64,000 nucleotides of DNA from Lepiota brunneoincarnata. Lineage: Eukaryota; Basidiomycota; Agaricomycetes; Agaricales; Agaricaceae. The stretch covers positions 744,001 to 808,000 of the forward strand of contig JAEBUN010000001.1 of assembly GCA_023014365.1 (NCBI GenBank), read 5' to 3'. Positions 32,458 to 43,344 of this stretch are shown piece by piece (the stretch's first letter is position 1; each line of letters starts with the position of its first letter). The notes beneath the pieces are model-generated. The model searched no databases. It was not told where the DNA came from and worked only from the letters and a program-made list of their open reading frames with translations. The position numbers were made by a program, and so were the translations under genes.

Positions 32458-35345
32458 GGAAACGCGACAAAGCCAAAGCGATCCTACACTCGATTTTATT
32501 CACGCCATCTGGACTGTTCGGCTCCAAGGGCTCGGAGCCCCCGCAGCCTACTCCTCGGCCACAGGCCTTCAGAAAGAGCAAGAGCTTCACGAAGGACATC
32601 GCCGTGCTTTCCATGACATATCCTCTCGCGGAAAACCCAGATCTCAAGGAACTCGTGCGCCTCATAGTCGCAATCAACGCGGATGGCAAAGTAATTCGAC
32701 CACCGCATCCTACTTGTTTGTGCTAACTGGGCTTTTTTCAGATTGTCCATATCGTTGAAGCATGCGCGCATTTCACTGTTCAACTTGCATTCCTCGCTGA
32801 ATCACACCCTTCGGAAGCTGCCCCGGCGATAACAGCTTTTCTCATGTAAGAGTTCCGGCGTTAACACGTGGTTTCGAGCCCTATTCATTCAGTTATGCGT
32901 AATGTAGCACAGTCAGGGAAATTGACCTTTCGCACATCACAAAGACGACTGGAAATCAGGATGCAACCATATTGAAGGATAAGGTGGACAATGCAATAGT
33001 GACAATCAAGGTGATTCCAACCTCGTAAATACAGTGTGTTTGATTCCAATCACCCCAGGCCTCGAATCCCTTGCTCACAGGACCCACGGCTCGAAGCTCG
33101 CAAGCATTCTTCGATGTTCTAGACACCGTTACTGGGGTGATAATTCCTCCCCTCGAGATCCTCAATGACGCCAGTGATCTGATCCCTGTCCCGCTTGTCC
33201 AATCGCTGCTCGGAAGCGTTATCGGTCTGCTGAAGGCCGCCCAGGTGCGCCTCAGTGACACTTCTGATTTCCGAAATACAATTGACGGTGATTAGCAAAC
33301 TCGCGCGAATTTTGGGGACATGAAACAGATTGCGACCACAGCCGGAGAATTCGTTGTATCTCTTGCCGTGATCTGCTCGGATAACAAAATAAAATTGTCG
33401 AGTCAATTTGAACGAGCGTACAACACGTTTTTAGGGTGAGCACTTCTAGTTGCGGGCTCACGTCAATATTGAATATCCTTACAGGAAGCTCCACGATATC
33501 GCACAGCAATGCGCTGATCTCAGCGAACTCCCTCTGTATTCCCGTTTCTTCCAACAGGCTATCCACACGGACGAGGTTTCAGCTATTAGATGTAGTCTGC
33601 AAAGTGCAATTGAAGAATTTCAGGTCAGTTCGAGTGAAACTAGGGGTTGAATCTCTAACATTGAAGGTCAAGTAGACCGTAATCGCAACCCTCGGATACC
33701 GAAACTTGGAATCGATCGCCCAGAATCTCGGTATGTGGTAACTCTGGATAGCGCTCAGGAAATGAAATAACCATTTGATACAGATGCATTATTATTGAAC
33801 AACCTCCCAAGTCTTCCCTCTTTCGTCGGCGAGCTTAATGAATATTTGGAGGGGAGTCGTGATCATGACATCGAATACGTTTGCAATTGGATGGATGATT
33901 CCAACGAACCCATCCTCTGGCTTCACGGCGCTGCTGGGCTAGGCAAGTCCATGCTAGCGCATCAGCTCATTGAACACCTCCGATCCAAGGGCCGCCTAGC
34001 CACATTCGCGTTCTTCGTCACTGGATCAGCTGACAATCCTGCAACGCTAATCCGTATGATGTCCAGAGAGCTCGGAGAATTTCACCATGAATCGATCCCC
34101 AAGATTGTAGATGCGACGCGAAACTGCGATGGGACTCATGTACCCCTCCGGGAGTATCTGGCCGCTTACATCCTTGATCCCATTCAGTCGCTCAGACACC
34201 CTCGACAGCTGGCCATCGTCATAGACGCTATGGACGAATGGCGGTATAGCGAAACATTTCTCGAAGAACTCAAGCACATCCCGAGCCCTTCGCCTGTAAA
34301 ATTTATCGTGACTAGCCGTGTTACCCGGACGATTGAACGTGGACTTGGTGGGGTGATTGCACGAAAATACCGGTTGGAGCCAGTATCGCAGGACATCGTG
34401 GTGAAATACTTTGAGCGCAGTTTCAAGGTGATCGAGTGGAGGGGGCAACCTCCTGATCCGTCCAAGGTTTCCCAGCTTGCAACGCTCGCGGACGGACTGC
34501 TCAGTTGGGCGGCGACTGTGTGCTCGATGCTATCTAACGAATTCGATCCGAGGACTCCCATCGAAATAGTTGATGACATTATCTCGTCTGGAAGAAATGT
34601 GGCAGGCGGTGAAAAGCGAACAACGTTGTCTGCTAATTCTTGCGCGAGGGCAGACACGTGACAGGGTCACACAACTCGTAGGACATGCAACTCTTTACCT
34701 TCGAACATGCCCCCCTCCCTTGCTTGCCAGCCCTCAATTTCGCGTGTATACTACGCAATATCTAGCATCCTTTCCAGAACCCACCCACCCATCCTCTTTT
34801 CTGACCGTCCTTCCCTCACTCTCCCACTACCGGACTCGATACAGGTGCAGTCGAGAGGTGCACGCGACCTGACAGCGGTTCCTCCCTGGCCTCATCACCC
34901 AGGGTCAACGGGGCTTGAGGAATGCCCTGTCTTCCCTCTCGCGGCCTACGCAGTATCGAGTTCTATCATTCTACATCACTTGCGATATATAGTCCATATC
35001 TTACGTTATCTAGATCCCTCACAGCGCAAGCACGTAATGCTTTGAATAAACTGTTCCCAGGGCCTGACGAACGAATGGTTCTCCAGGACGGTCCTATGGA
35101 GGAATGATGGTTTTTTTTCTGGGTAAGTAAAAGTTACCTGCCGGTGACTTTGGTAAATGGGTGACGCTGCGCGATCAATTAGAGGCGGTCCAATCACGGT
35201 TGAGGGCTTTGCGGATGCGGGGCACGATTGCAAGAGGATGTTGTACTACCAGCGGGCCAGCAGCTTCATGCATCTCCAGTCGATCTCCTTCAATCCCATA
35301 TGCTATTCCATTCTCCATGGAGTTTTGATAAAATACACTTTATGA
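32430..35345 (+). pseudogene. NLR alpha: helical N-domain plus NACHT, LTR-broken, no TPR
   Basis: Exons 32430-32690, 32742-32845, 32908-33010 and 33059-33244, then about 33293, 33485, 33690 and 33784 onward, splice in phase. Domains in order: basic N-terminus (RKRDKAKA), a helical bundle with DASDLIPVPLVQSLLGSVIG and AGEFVVSLAVICSDNK, then NACHT with Walker A GAAGLGKS, Walker B LAIVIDAMDEW and sensor KFIVTSR. After the NACHT end (near 34604) a Ty3 LTR is inserted. From 35035 the frame of the linker resumes (ALNKLF), with breaks, and near 35345 the gene is cut and joined to the PARP 3' flank. The TPR array is absent. The helical part resembles the N-domains of HeLo/MLKL-type cell-death proteins. 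Confidence 0.75.
34659..35023 (+). mobile_element. Ty3-type LTR, about 365 bp, in NLR alpha
   Basis: Begins TGACAGGGTCACACAACTCG and ends CCCTCACA. It is preceded by GCGCGAGGGCAGACACG, which looks like the end of an internal region with polypurine tract, so the insert may be a 3'-terminal fragment rather than a pure solo LTR. NLR coding sequence resumes 10-15 bp after it. Confidence 0.6.
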
Positions 35346-35529
35346 TGGCGCGGGGATGTCTCAAAATGCCCCTATTTTACTTCGATGTCACCGGCTGTTT
35401 ACTTATGATGTCCGGAATTAAAGCTTGAACAAGGATGTATAGTACTCGGCAGAGATCACGCTCGACAGCTGGTCAAATGGACTGAGGATCGTCATTGCAA
35501 TGTGCAATGACAGTAGGAATAACCTACAT

Positions 35530-35730
35530 TTCAAAATACTAGTACAGAGAGTGAAGAATGAAAGTACTCCCTCAGCCAAGCTGGAAATAGAAGGGATCTG
35601 TTAATATTAGTAAGAACAAAGCATGGTCCGTCGGCTTGGATAGAAACATGCGTACTTGCTGAAACATCTAAAAGCAACCCCAATATTAATTGGCATTCCT
35701 AAACAAGGAGGGGGTGGGCTTACATCCTTC
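35530..35730 (-). repeat. PARP 3' flank, copy 4
   Basis: Same unit as 27430-27780. Its outer part (35345-35530) is the point where NLR alpha is fused to the PARP array. Confidence 0.6.
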
Positions 35731-35833
35731 TGCAACTACATTTCCAGTAGGGGGAAGACGGACTCCGCCTCACTACCTTGTATACTTGTTGGCTAGGTAG
35801 CGAGGCTAATCGAATATATCAGTTTGAACGTCA

Positions 35834-37116
35834 TCATCTATAAGCATGTCTCTTACGCATCGTCCCAGCTGGTAGTACAACCCCATTCGTCCAGAGTGCC
35901 TCACCCTTGTATGTGTTGCGTATGGCCTCGGGATATTTGTTCCAGTCTACAAGTCGAATAGGATGGGTGGGGGGCAATGTTGAAAACTTGATGACACTCA
36001 CCAGCATCTCTTTGATTGATGAGCCGCACCGTGAAGTTAGAATACGGATCGGCCCTGGGAGTACCATTCGTTGGATATCCGTTCGCACCAGCTATTGGGT
36101 AGGGTATTTAGTATCGGTCTGGTTGAATTGAAGATAGAAGATCTGTTTTACCATTGGCAAAGCGCAGGACAATGACTTCAACGGGGAGGATGGCGTCTTT
36201 TGTATACACGATTGTCTCAGGATAATCCAACTCTCCGCCGTGTGCCTTTGTCACACCGGTGACCTGGACTGAGTTAGTACAGCTTCGCGAGAAATCGGAT
36301 CCAGACTTACTGAGTCGTATCCATCGGGCGCATCTCGAAGATGATGATTGTGGTGTTTCAAGTGTTTCGTATTCCCAACGGCCACGGCGCAGCGCATCAA
36401 AACCAAGTATGGGGATTGGTGATATTCATTCTTCAGGTAGTGACGATTAATCGACTCTGTTGAATGACTTCAGCTGTTCCAATCGGGATTCACCAAACAG
36501 GGCGACTTACTGTTAGAGTTAGGAGCTACGTATGCCCCATAACCAAACATGGAACCAGTGTCTTTGGAAATGGTATTGTGTTCAATAACCAACTGAATGG
36601 AAGCATTGACACCTACGAGCCCTCTGCGGATCAAGAGTCGCGCGTAGAATTGAGCAAAACGCGCAATCGGACAAGTTACAGGGTTTGGTGTGTGCGTTGT
36701 CGTCGGCAATGTTGCAGGCACGTTTAGTGCCATGCCACATATATTTCTCATTTCCAACGTTCTTGCTGTATAGTTAGTGCAATGGGTCAGTAGGTGTGAT
36801 ACCATGAAAGATGTAAAGCAATATACCTGTACGCGTCATAGTTGTACCAGACTTGTTTACGGGTATGATCAACATAGAAGACATTTACAACCTGTGGTTT
36901 GATGTGATGGCCTCTCCATTCGCGCCAGAACCTGTTTTCGGCTGAGCAAGTTTTAGGGTGAGAAACGCTCTAGATTTCGAGGATAAAAGTGGGTGCAACC
37001 CACCATCTCTGTACATCTGGGAGTTTGGAGACGTTGGGATCAAGACCTACAGGGTTGGGAGAGTATTAGTCGATGCAAATGGAAGTGGCAAGAAGATTAC
37101 GAACTGCTGCAGACAT
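35834..37116 (-). CDS. PARP-like ADP-ribosyltransferase, copy 4, reference copy
   Basis: Exons: 37116-37105, 37046-37004, 36941-36827, 36765-36617, 36561-36511, 36456-36311, 36263-36152, 36091-36002 and 35946-35834. All splice sites are GT..AG, phases agree, and 831 nt give 276 residues. The PARP signature is complete: His in MWHGTKRACN (36732-36734), Tyr in FGYGAYVAPNS, and Glu in DYPETIVYTKDAILP, the H-Y-E triad of NAD-dependent ADP-ribosyltransferases. A Cys-rich loop after the His (C-x12-C-x4-C-x2-C) may bind zinc and is typical of the fungal PARP-like group I recall. There is no targeting signal. The short protein has no WWE, zinc-finger or ankyrin partner domain. It lies between NLR alpha and block B. 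Substrate unknown. Confidence 0.85.
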
Positions 37117-37229
37117 GATTGGTAGTGAAATGCTTGAGTGCTCTGGGGGGTTATGTCTGGGAGAAGTACAGTGTTCCAATGCGTATGCAGGTTAAATACA
37201 TGGCTACCTGCAGCGGATAGGAGTCAGCT

Positions 37230-38150
37230 TGATAATTGCGTTCCGATCGCCGCAGTTGGTGACATCAAGTATTGACCAGATCCATTCCTACTTGTCAGCA
37301 GGCAGCCGATTGCATATCTTATTGGTCGTCCAGGAATGGTGGTACGCGATGCAGTATCCTGAGTGTCATTAGTATAGCGCGCAGCTCGTGATTCGATTCC
37401 CTGGCTGTGGCTAGTCTGGGTGCTGCGCGCTCGGCAAAGAGTGTCACCGATGAATGTGGGGAACACAAGACGGGAAATCAAGGGCAAGACCATGATATGT
37501 CGCAACTCGAATGGAATCTGACAAACCTCCGACAGGTATTGCCTACTGTGTCCATAGACGCTCGAAGCATCCATGTCGTCCATCAATAACCATTCACGCT
37601 CTCCCTAGTCAGCACAGGGAATCCATTACCCAATCAAGCCTTACCAGGGTCTGGCGCTGGAAGGGCCAAGTGATAACATCGTTCGGAAGGACTATTCAAA
37701 ATCGGCATCCCTCCATTTCATATATGCTGATGTGGCTGTTGGTAGTAAGCCAAATCACTGTATGGCATGATAGCCCAATTCAATATCTGCGAACCACGAG
37801 GAGGGCTCTGTCATGTTAATAGGGTCCTCCTCTGCCTCGGTCCTCGAGAGATCTTCGAGCGCTAAAAAGGACTAAATATGGTCGAAATGGCAGTGTTATC
37901 TCGGAAATCTATGTTCCCACTCCACCATTGATAGATACCTCAGCATCAACATCTTGCATTGCATGCGGTTCTGTTAAAAATGTGCCTGGGCGTGCTCTTT
38001 GTGTTTTCCAGATCGAGGGTTTAGGCTCACCTGGGGTAGGGAACAATAACAATAACGGAAGGCGGGAATAAGTGTTTGACCGCTAGTAGCGTATCTGGGT
38101 TATTCTTATTGTAACAATTGCATCTGACCAATGCTCTATGAACATACCAC
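37230..38150 (+). repeat. Blocks B and E upstream of PARP 4
   Basis: 37230-37880 is block B in the usual orientation; 37880-38150 is block E. At 38290 the seam word CCCCTATCTTATTTTGATGG recurs, as at 27425 and 35365, showing that breakpoints were shared or recycled. Confidence 0.6.
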
Positions 38151-38399
38151 GGAGGGCCGTTGGATATTAAAGATCCATGAGGTAGAGTATACGCGCGGTA
38201 AATATAGTCTGCAGCCTATCCTTGGCCTGCGACGGCGACACAGGCTAACAGGGACATAGACGTTCCTATACTGCGTTACCTGGCTCGGCGGGGTAAAGGC
38301 CCCTATCTTATTTTGATGGCGGCTAAATGTTTTTGTGAGGACAGAGTTGGGGAATGTGTGAATGGGTGTTATGATTGGAGATTTCTTGGAATCAGGTAG

Positions 38400-39430
38400 T
38401 ACTACCGTGAGAGACCGACGTATCAGGGAGATTTGATGTCTTCCATTTGGATGGCGATGGCTCCCCGGGTGGTAAACCAGGCATCCAAACGGAATTGGTT
38501 GTTGAGGCTGAGAAAGGATTTTAGCCAAGGGAAGCGTTTCGTATCGATGGCATCAAAGATTTCCGAATGGGTGATTTTGTTGGTGAGATTGATGCTTCCA
38601 ATAATATCACAAGACTTCATTCTCTCTGTAGTCAATGCTATCTGGGCGTCAAAAGATAGAGTGGTCGATAGCTATGGTTGACAGGCCTGATCCCCAGTCA
38701 AAAGTTCAATCGTAGTGGGTCCACCCAAATTAGGGGCTATCGCTCCGGATTGAGTTAGTCGCTGGATATTGCGCTGAATCAGGCGGCCCTTTTGGCAGAG
38801 CTTAGCAGTATCGGTATGCCTCCATTCGTATCACACCGTCTTGCACGATGATGAAAGCCGGTACACACTGACTTTGTTATCATTACACAGCTGCATTCTT
38901 CCTCCTTACGAACATGGATGAGATCTACGATAATAAATGCCTAAACATATCCCAGGACATAAGCAAGTTCCGACTTCACTGATACTACTTGGGCTCGACA
39001 CGGGGGGCCGACACTTCCGCTCGCACAGATGGCTTATGGAAGCCGACCGATCCTGAAAAGGAAATGGCCATCATCCAGGGTACTGCTTACTACAAAATGG
39101 TCGCGAAACACTTCCGGGCCGAGCGTTGCTGTTGAATAAGAGCCCCTTTAGGGCACCTGAATCTAGAAGTAGGCTGCCTGCACGTATGATCAGATGTAAT
39201 CGTAATCTAGTCTTTGTATGTCCTTTACTTTTTCAATGGTGGCCGGCCGGATCGCTCGACTGAAGTGAGATGGGTATCCTGAGGCCTGATCATCGGGCTC
39301 TGTGTATGTGGTATCAGTTGAGCACATTGAAAAGAAAGAGAAAAAGGGTCGACGTACCCTCCGATGTTATTACTCCCTGGTCAATGTAAGCGCCATTTAA
39401 AACAACGGAGTAATGGCAATTCTAAGCTGG
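38400..39430. repeat. Duplicated block C, second full copy
   Basis: Counterpart of 29960-30960. The minus-strand frame 38635-38423 is open here (SEIFDAIDTKRFPWLKSFLS and DAWFTTRGAIAIQMEDIKSP) and decayed in the first copy. The plus-strand exon-like frame at 39028-39135 is open in both. Two opposite coding pieces suggest parts of two genes, neither recognised. Confidence 0.5.
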
Positions 39431-39479
39431 GGTTAATGGCGTGGGGGTTTCGTAGAATCCTCCAGAGAGTGTGAAGTGT

Positions 39480-39735
39480 TGAATCATTGCCAGCTGCCAG
39501 CTCTGTCAAACTCAGGGGGACTTATGCTGGTTCGCCCATGCGGAGGGGCTGGAAATACAGCTTGGTATATTAGAGGGCTCAGCCAGGTTTGGCCTGGGGA
39601 TCCCTCCCCATGGGAACCCCTCGCGGCACGAGCGCCTGATGAGAGGCCGGCCCACTAGCAAAGCCGTTCGCTGCGATCCTGTCGTTTACTATCTGTCTGT
39701 GGGTTACCCCACGGATCGAACCCAAAGAGTTCTGC
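39480..39735 (-). repeat. SINE-like repeat, copy 4, with pol III box B
   Basis: On the minus strand 39722-39712 reads GGTTCGATCCG (one mismatch to the box B consensus). The body has the GGCCGGCCTCTCATCAGGC core and ends with the CAGCTGGCAGCTGGCAATG sequence shared with the 31.6-kb copy. Confidence 0.5.
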
Positions 39736-39739
39736 GGAG

Positions 39740-40000
39740 AATTTGCAATGCGCACTGGTAGTAGAAGCAACTATACATTCATCATCGATAACGGGAGGCA
39801 TACATTTCAATAGACTAGTACAGAGAGCGAAGAATAGAAATATCTACTCAGCCAAACATAAAATAAAAAGAATCTGTTGATATTCGTCAGCAAAAACACG
39901 GTCCGTCAGCTTAGATAAAAACGTGCGTACTTGCTGAAACATCTAAAAGCAACCCCAATATTAATTAGCATTCCTAAACGAGGAGGGGATGGGCTTACAT
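39740..40000 (-). repeat. PARP 3' flank, copy 5
   Basis: Same unit as the other 3' flanks, truncated on the left by the SINE-like repeat. Confidence 0.55.
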
Positions 40001-40125
40001 CCTTCTGCAACTACATTTCCAGTGGGGGAAGATGGACTCCGCCTCACTACCTTATATACTTGTTGGCTAGGTAGCGAGGCTAATGAAATGTATCAGTTGA
40101 ATGTCATCGTCTATGAACATGTCCC

Positions 40126-41390
40126 TTACGCATTGTCCCAGGCCGGTAATACAACCCCATCCGTCCAGAGTCTTTCATTCTTATAAGTATTGCGTATGGC
40201 TTCGGGATATTTATTCCAGTCTACAAGTCCAATAGAAGATCTAAGGAGCAATGTTGAAGGCTTTCTCGCACTCACCAGCGTCTCTTTGATTGACAAGCCC
40301 CCTCGTGAAACTAGAGTAGGGATCGGGCCTGGATGGACCAGTCGTTGGATATCCGTTTGCACCAGCTATTGGATAGGCATTTAGTATCACGGACGGTTCG
40401 AATTGGAGAAATATGATGTACTCACCACGGGAATAGCGTAGGACAATGACTTCGATGGGGAGGATAGCGTCCCCCGTATACACGACTGACTCAGAATAAT
40501 TCAACGTCCCTCCTTCCGCCTTTGTCAAACCGGTGACCTAGGTTATATATTAGTACGTTTTCAAAGGACATTGGAATTGGACTCACAGACTGGTATCCAG
40601 CAGGCGGCGCTGTTATATATTTTTTTGCTTTCTTATACCTCTTTGTCCTCCCAAGAGCCACGGAGCAGCGCATCATAACCAAATTTCGCGATTGGTTGTT
40701 TGCATTCTTCAGGTATGTAGAATCGAGAGATTCTATCGAACGGCTTCAGCCACCCCGAGCAGATTTCATTGAATAGGTTAGCTTACTGTTGGGGTTAGGA
40801 GCCACATAGGCTCCAAAGCCGAACATGGATTCTGGGTCTTTTGGAAGAGGTACTTGCGTTCAATAATCGACTGAATGGAAGTATCCATACTTACCAGCCT
40901 TGGATGGATCAAGAGTTCCGCGCAGAATAGAACAAAATGCGCAATTTGACAAGTTGCAGGGCTTGGTGTGCGCGTTGTCGTCGGCAATGTTGCACGCACG
41001 TTTAGTGCCATGCCACATGTATTCCTCATTTCCAACGTTCTTGCTGCATAGTTGGTGTGATAGTCAGCAAATGTGGTACTATGAAAGGTGTAAAACAACC
41101 TACGTGTACGCGTCGTAGTTATACCAGACTTGCTTACGGGTATGATCAACATAGAAGACGTTGACAACCTTCGGCTTGGCTTTAGTCCCTTTCCATTCGC
41201 GCCAGAACCTTTTTTCGGCTGATTATGTTTTAGGGTGATATGATTACTGAACCGTGAAGATGTAGGGAATATACTCACCATCTTTGTACATTCGGGAGTC
41301 TGGAGACGTTGGGATCAAGACCTACGGGGGTTTGGAGAGTATTAGCTGATGTAAAAGAAGTGGCAAGGAAATACGAACTGCCGCAGACAT
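40126..41390 (-). CDS. PARP-like ADP-ribosyltransferase, copy 5, nearly intact
   Basis: The nine exons run from ATG at 41390 (MSAA, then VLIPTSPDSRMYKD). The third exon begins AEKRFWREWKG. His is in EYMWHGTKRACNIADD, Tyr in MFGFGAYVAPNPN, and Glu in NYSESVVYTGDAILPIEV. The exon after the Tyr is more basic than in other copies (TKRYKKAKKY). The only defect is one extra base in the last exon (GCC-T-GGGAC instead of GCTGGGAC), which replaces the final residues after VVLPA by WDNA and a stop. Since this lies beyond all catalytic residues, the enzyme could still be active. Block B lies upstream. Confidence 0.78.
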
Positions 41391-41539
41391 GGTCGATGTG
41401 AATCGTTTAAGTGTTATGGGGGGTTTTCTCTGGGGGGGGAAATGCCCCAATGCGTGTTCAGGTTAAATACACGGATGGTTGCCTGTGGCGGATAGGGGCC
41501 AGCATGGTAATGCGTTCCGGTGATAACAGGTTAACAGCA

Positions 41540-42420
41540 CCAAGAATCAATTTGATTGATCAGCGGACAGCCTGCCGTACGAGTTATCGGTCGTCCCGAG
41601 GTGGCACTGATGCAGTACCCGAACGAGGCGGACAATTTGGACACACTTGACTGGAAAGGGTTCTGAAAGATGCTGTATCTGGTGTGGGATATCGCGCAAC
41701 CTGTGATTCGATTGCATGAATACGGTTACTTCTAGGTGCTGTGTACTCGCCCAAGAGGGTCACTGATGAACGGGGGTGAGCGGATGGCGGAAAATCGAGG
41801 GTAGGATCTCGTGGTATGTCAGAGCTTGAATGGAATCAGGCAGGTCCTTCGACAGGAGCTGCGGATTGTGTCCATAGACGCTCGCAGCATCCACATCATC
41901 AATCAATAAGTCATTCCCGCTGTCGTTCGGCGACACAGGGTGCGCGTGTACCCAATCAGTGTTTAGCGCTAGAAGAATCAAGTGATAGTATCTTTAGGGG
42001 GACTGCTTATTGAAAGTCGGCGTCCCTCCATTTTATATGGATATACTGGTGTTGTTGTTTGGAATGAGCCAAATTGCAGATAGCGTGGTAGCCCGACTCC
42101 ATACCTGCGCGACAAGTCGTGTTAATACGGCCTGAGGAAGGACTCAAGGGTCTGCGAGTGCTAGAAACCTAAATATAGTAGAAATGGCAGTGTTGTCTCA
42201 GAAATTCCCGCTCCACCATCGACAGACGCCTGAACATCAGCACGTTGCAATTGCATGCAGCTTCCATATTGAGTTATACCTGGGTGCGTTCCTCGTGTTT
42301 TCTGGAACAACAACGGAACGGGGGATAAGTGCTCGACCGCTAATGATACATCTAGGTTACTAATGCTTATCCGTAGCAATTGCATGCGACCGATGCTCTC
42401 TGTATATTGCATGGCGAACC
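41540..42420 (+). repeat. Blocks B and E upstream of PARP 5
   Basis: Block B 41540-42170, block E 42170-42420, same order and orientation as at 37230-38150. This is the rightmost PARP unit of the array. Confidence 0.6.
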
Positions 42421-42639
42421 GTTAGATAATAGAAGACTTATGAAACTGAATTTAGGCTATTTGTTTGCCTGGGATTCTACAGAATTTGAGCTTGAACAAT
42501 GATGTATAGGACTCGGTATGGACTGCACCCGGAAGCTGATCTGATGGACTGAGGATTGGGGGACTCAAGTGTTTTCTTGGAGACAGCTGTGGAATCTGTG
42601 AATGGGTATTAACATTGGAATATTATTGCGATTGGATGC

Positions 42640-43080
42640 AAGGTGACGACTGACCATAGGTTGGGAATTATATTAAACTCGAATAGCGGCAGATGTGGCA
42701 GTACTAGATGCTCACACTTCTGTCAACGGGAAACGCCTTGCTACCGAGCGAGAGGGGCATATTTCTTGGGGGAAGGGGCTCGATGTCTTCCATCCCGACG
42801 CCAGCGTCTCCTCCTGAGTAAATTGACCGGTGGATATGAACGTGGCTTGTTGGGGCCGAGAGGCGACGGGAGGGTGTCGTCCTGATGGGCAACCAATTTT
42901 GCGATTCTTATCAATGTACGGATGGAGAGCGAGCAAGGGATGAGCTTGAAGCTTTCAATCAGGTTGAACAAGACCTCGTTTTTTCAGTAGCAGATACCAT
43001 CCGCGGGGCGTCGGGGGGAAGGTCCACGCAGGAGGGCAGAATGCGAGCGGATATATCGCAAGCATTGGTGGTTGACTATT
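42640..43080 (+). repeat. Duplicated block D, copy 1
   Basis: Related to 46160-46740. Shared words include the GGGGGAAGGGGCTCGATGTC stretch and TTGGGGCCGAGA. Frames here are broken, while the second copy keeps a longer one. Confidence 0.45.
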
Positions 43081-43149
43081 AAGACTATTAAGGGCACGAC
43101 CACCCCGAGCGCTTACTCTAGAACCAATCCCATTGGCTGTCGTCAGATA

Positions 43150-43340
43150 CCGTCACTAACAATGTTGATATCCGTACTTTGTCCGCCAAAAAGTTACAGT
43201 CGCTAGAGCGCTCAATCAGAGCACGAATCCCACCATCAAATGCCGGCCCGCTCCCAACGGAGGGTTGCGGGCGCCCACTAATACATAGTCTTACGCCTTC
43301 CGTCTGCGCTCTTTCAATAACCCACTCCCGTCCAAACTCC
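43150..43340 (-). other. Conserved minus-strand frame upstream of NLR beta
   Basis: Encodes GREWVIERAQTEGVRLCISG, then FDGGIRALIERSSDCNFLAD. Same position and sense as before NLR alpha and gamma, with an insertion of about 15 residues in the middle. Confidence 0.35.
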
Positions 43341-43344
43341 CAAA

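Noticed and set aside
34047..34657. Antisense frames of 130-157 codons opposite the NACHT exon
   Set aside because: They mirror the conserved NACHT coding strand in alpha, beta, gamma and delta and have no motif; shadow frames.
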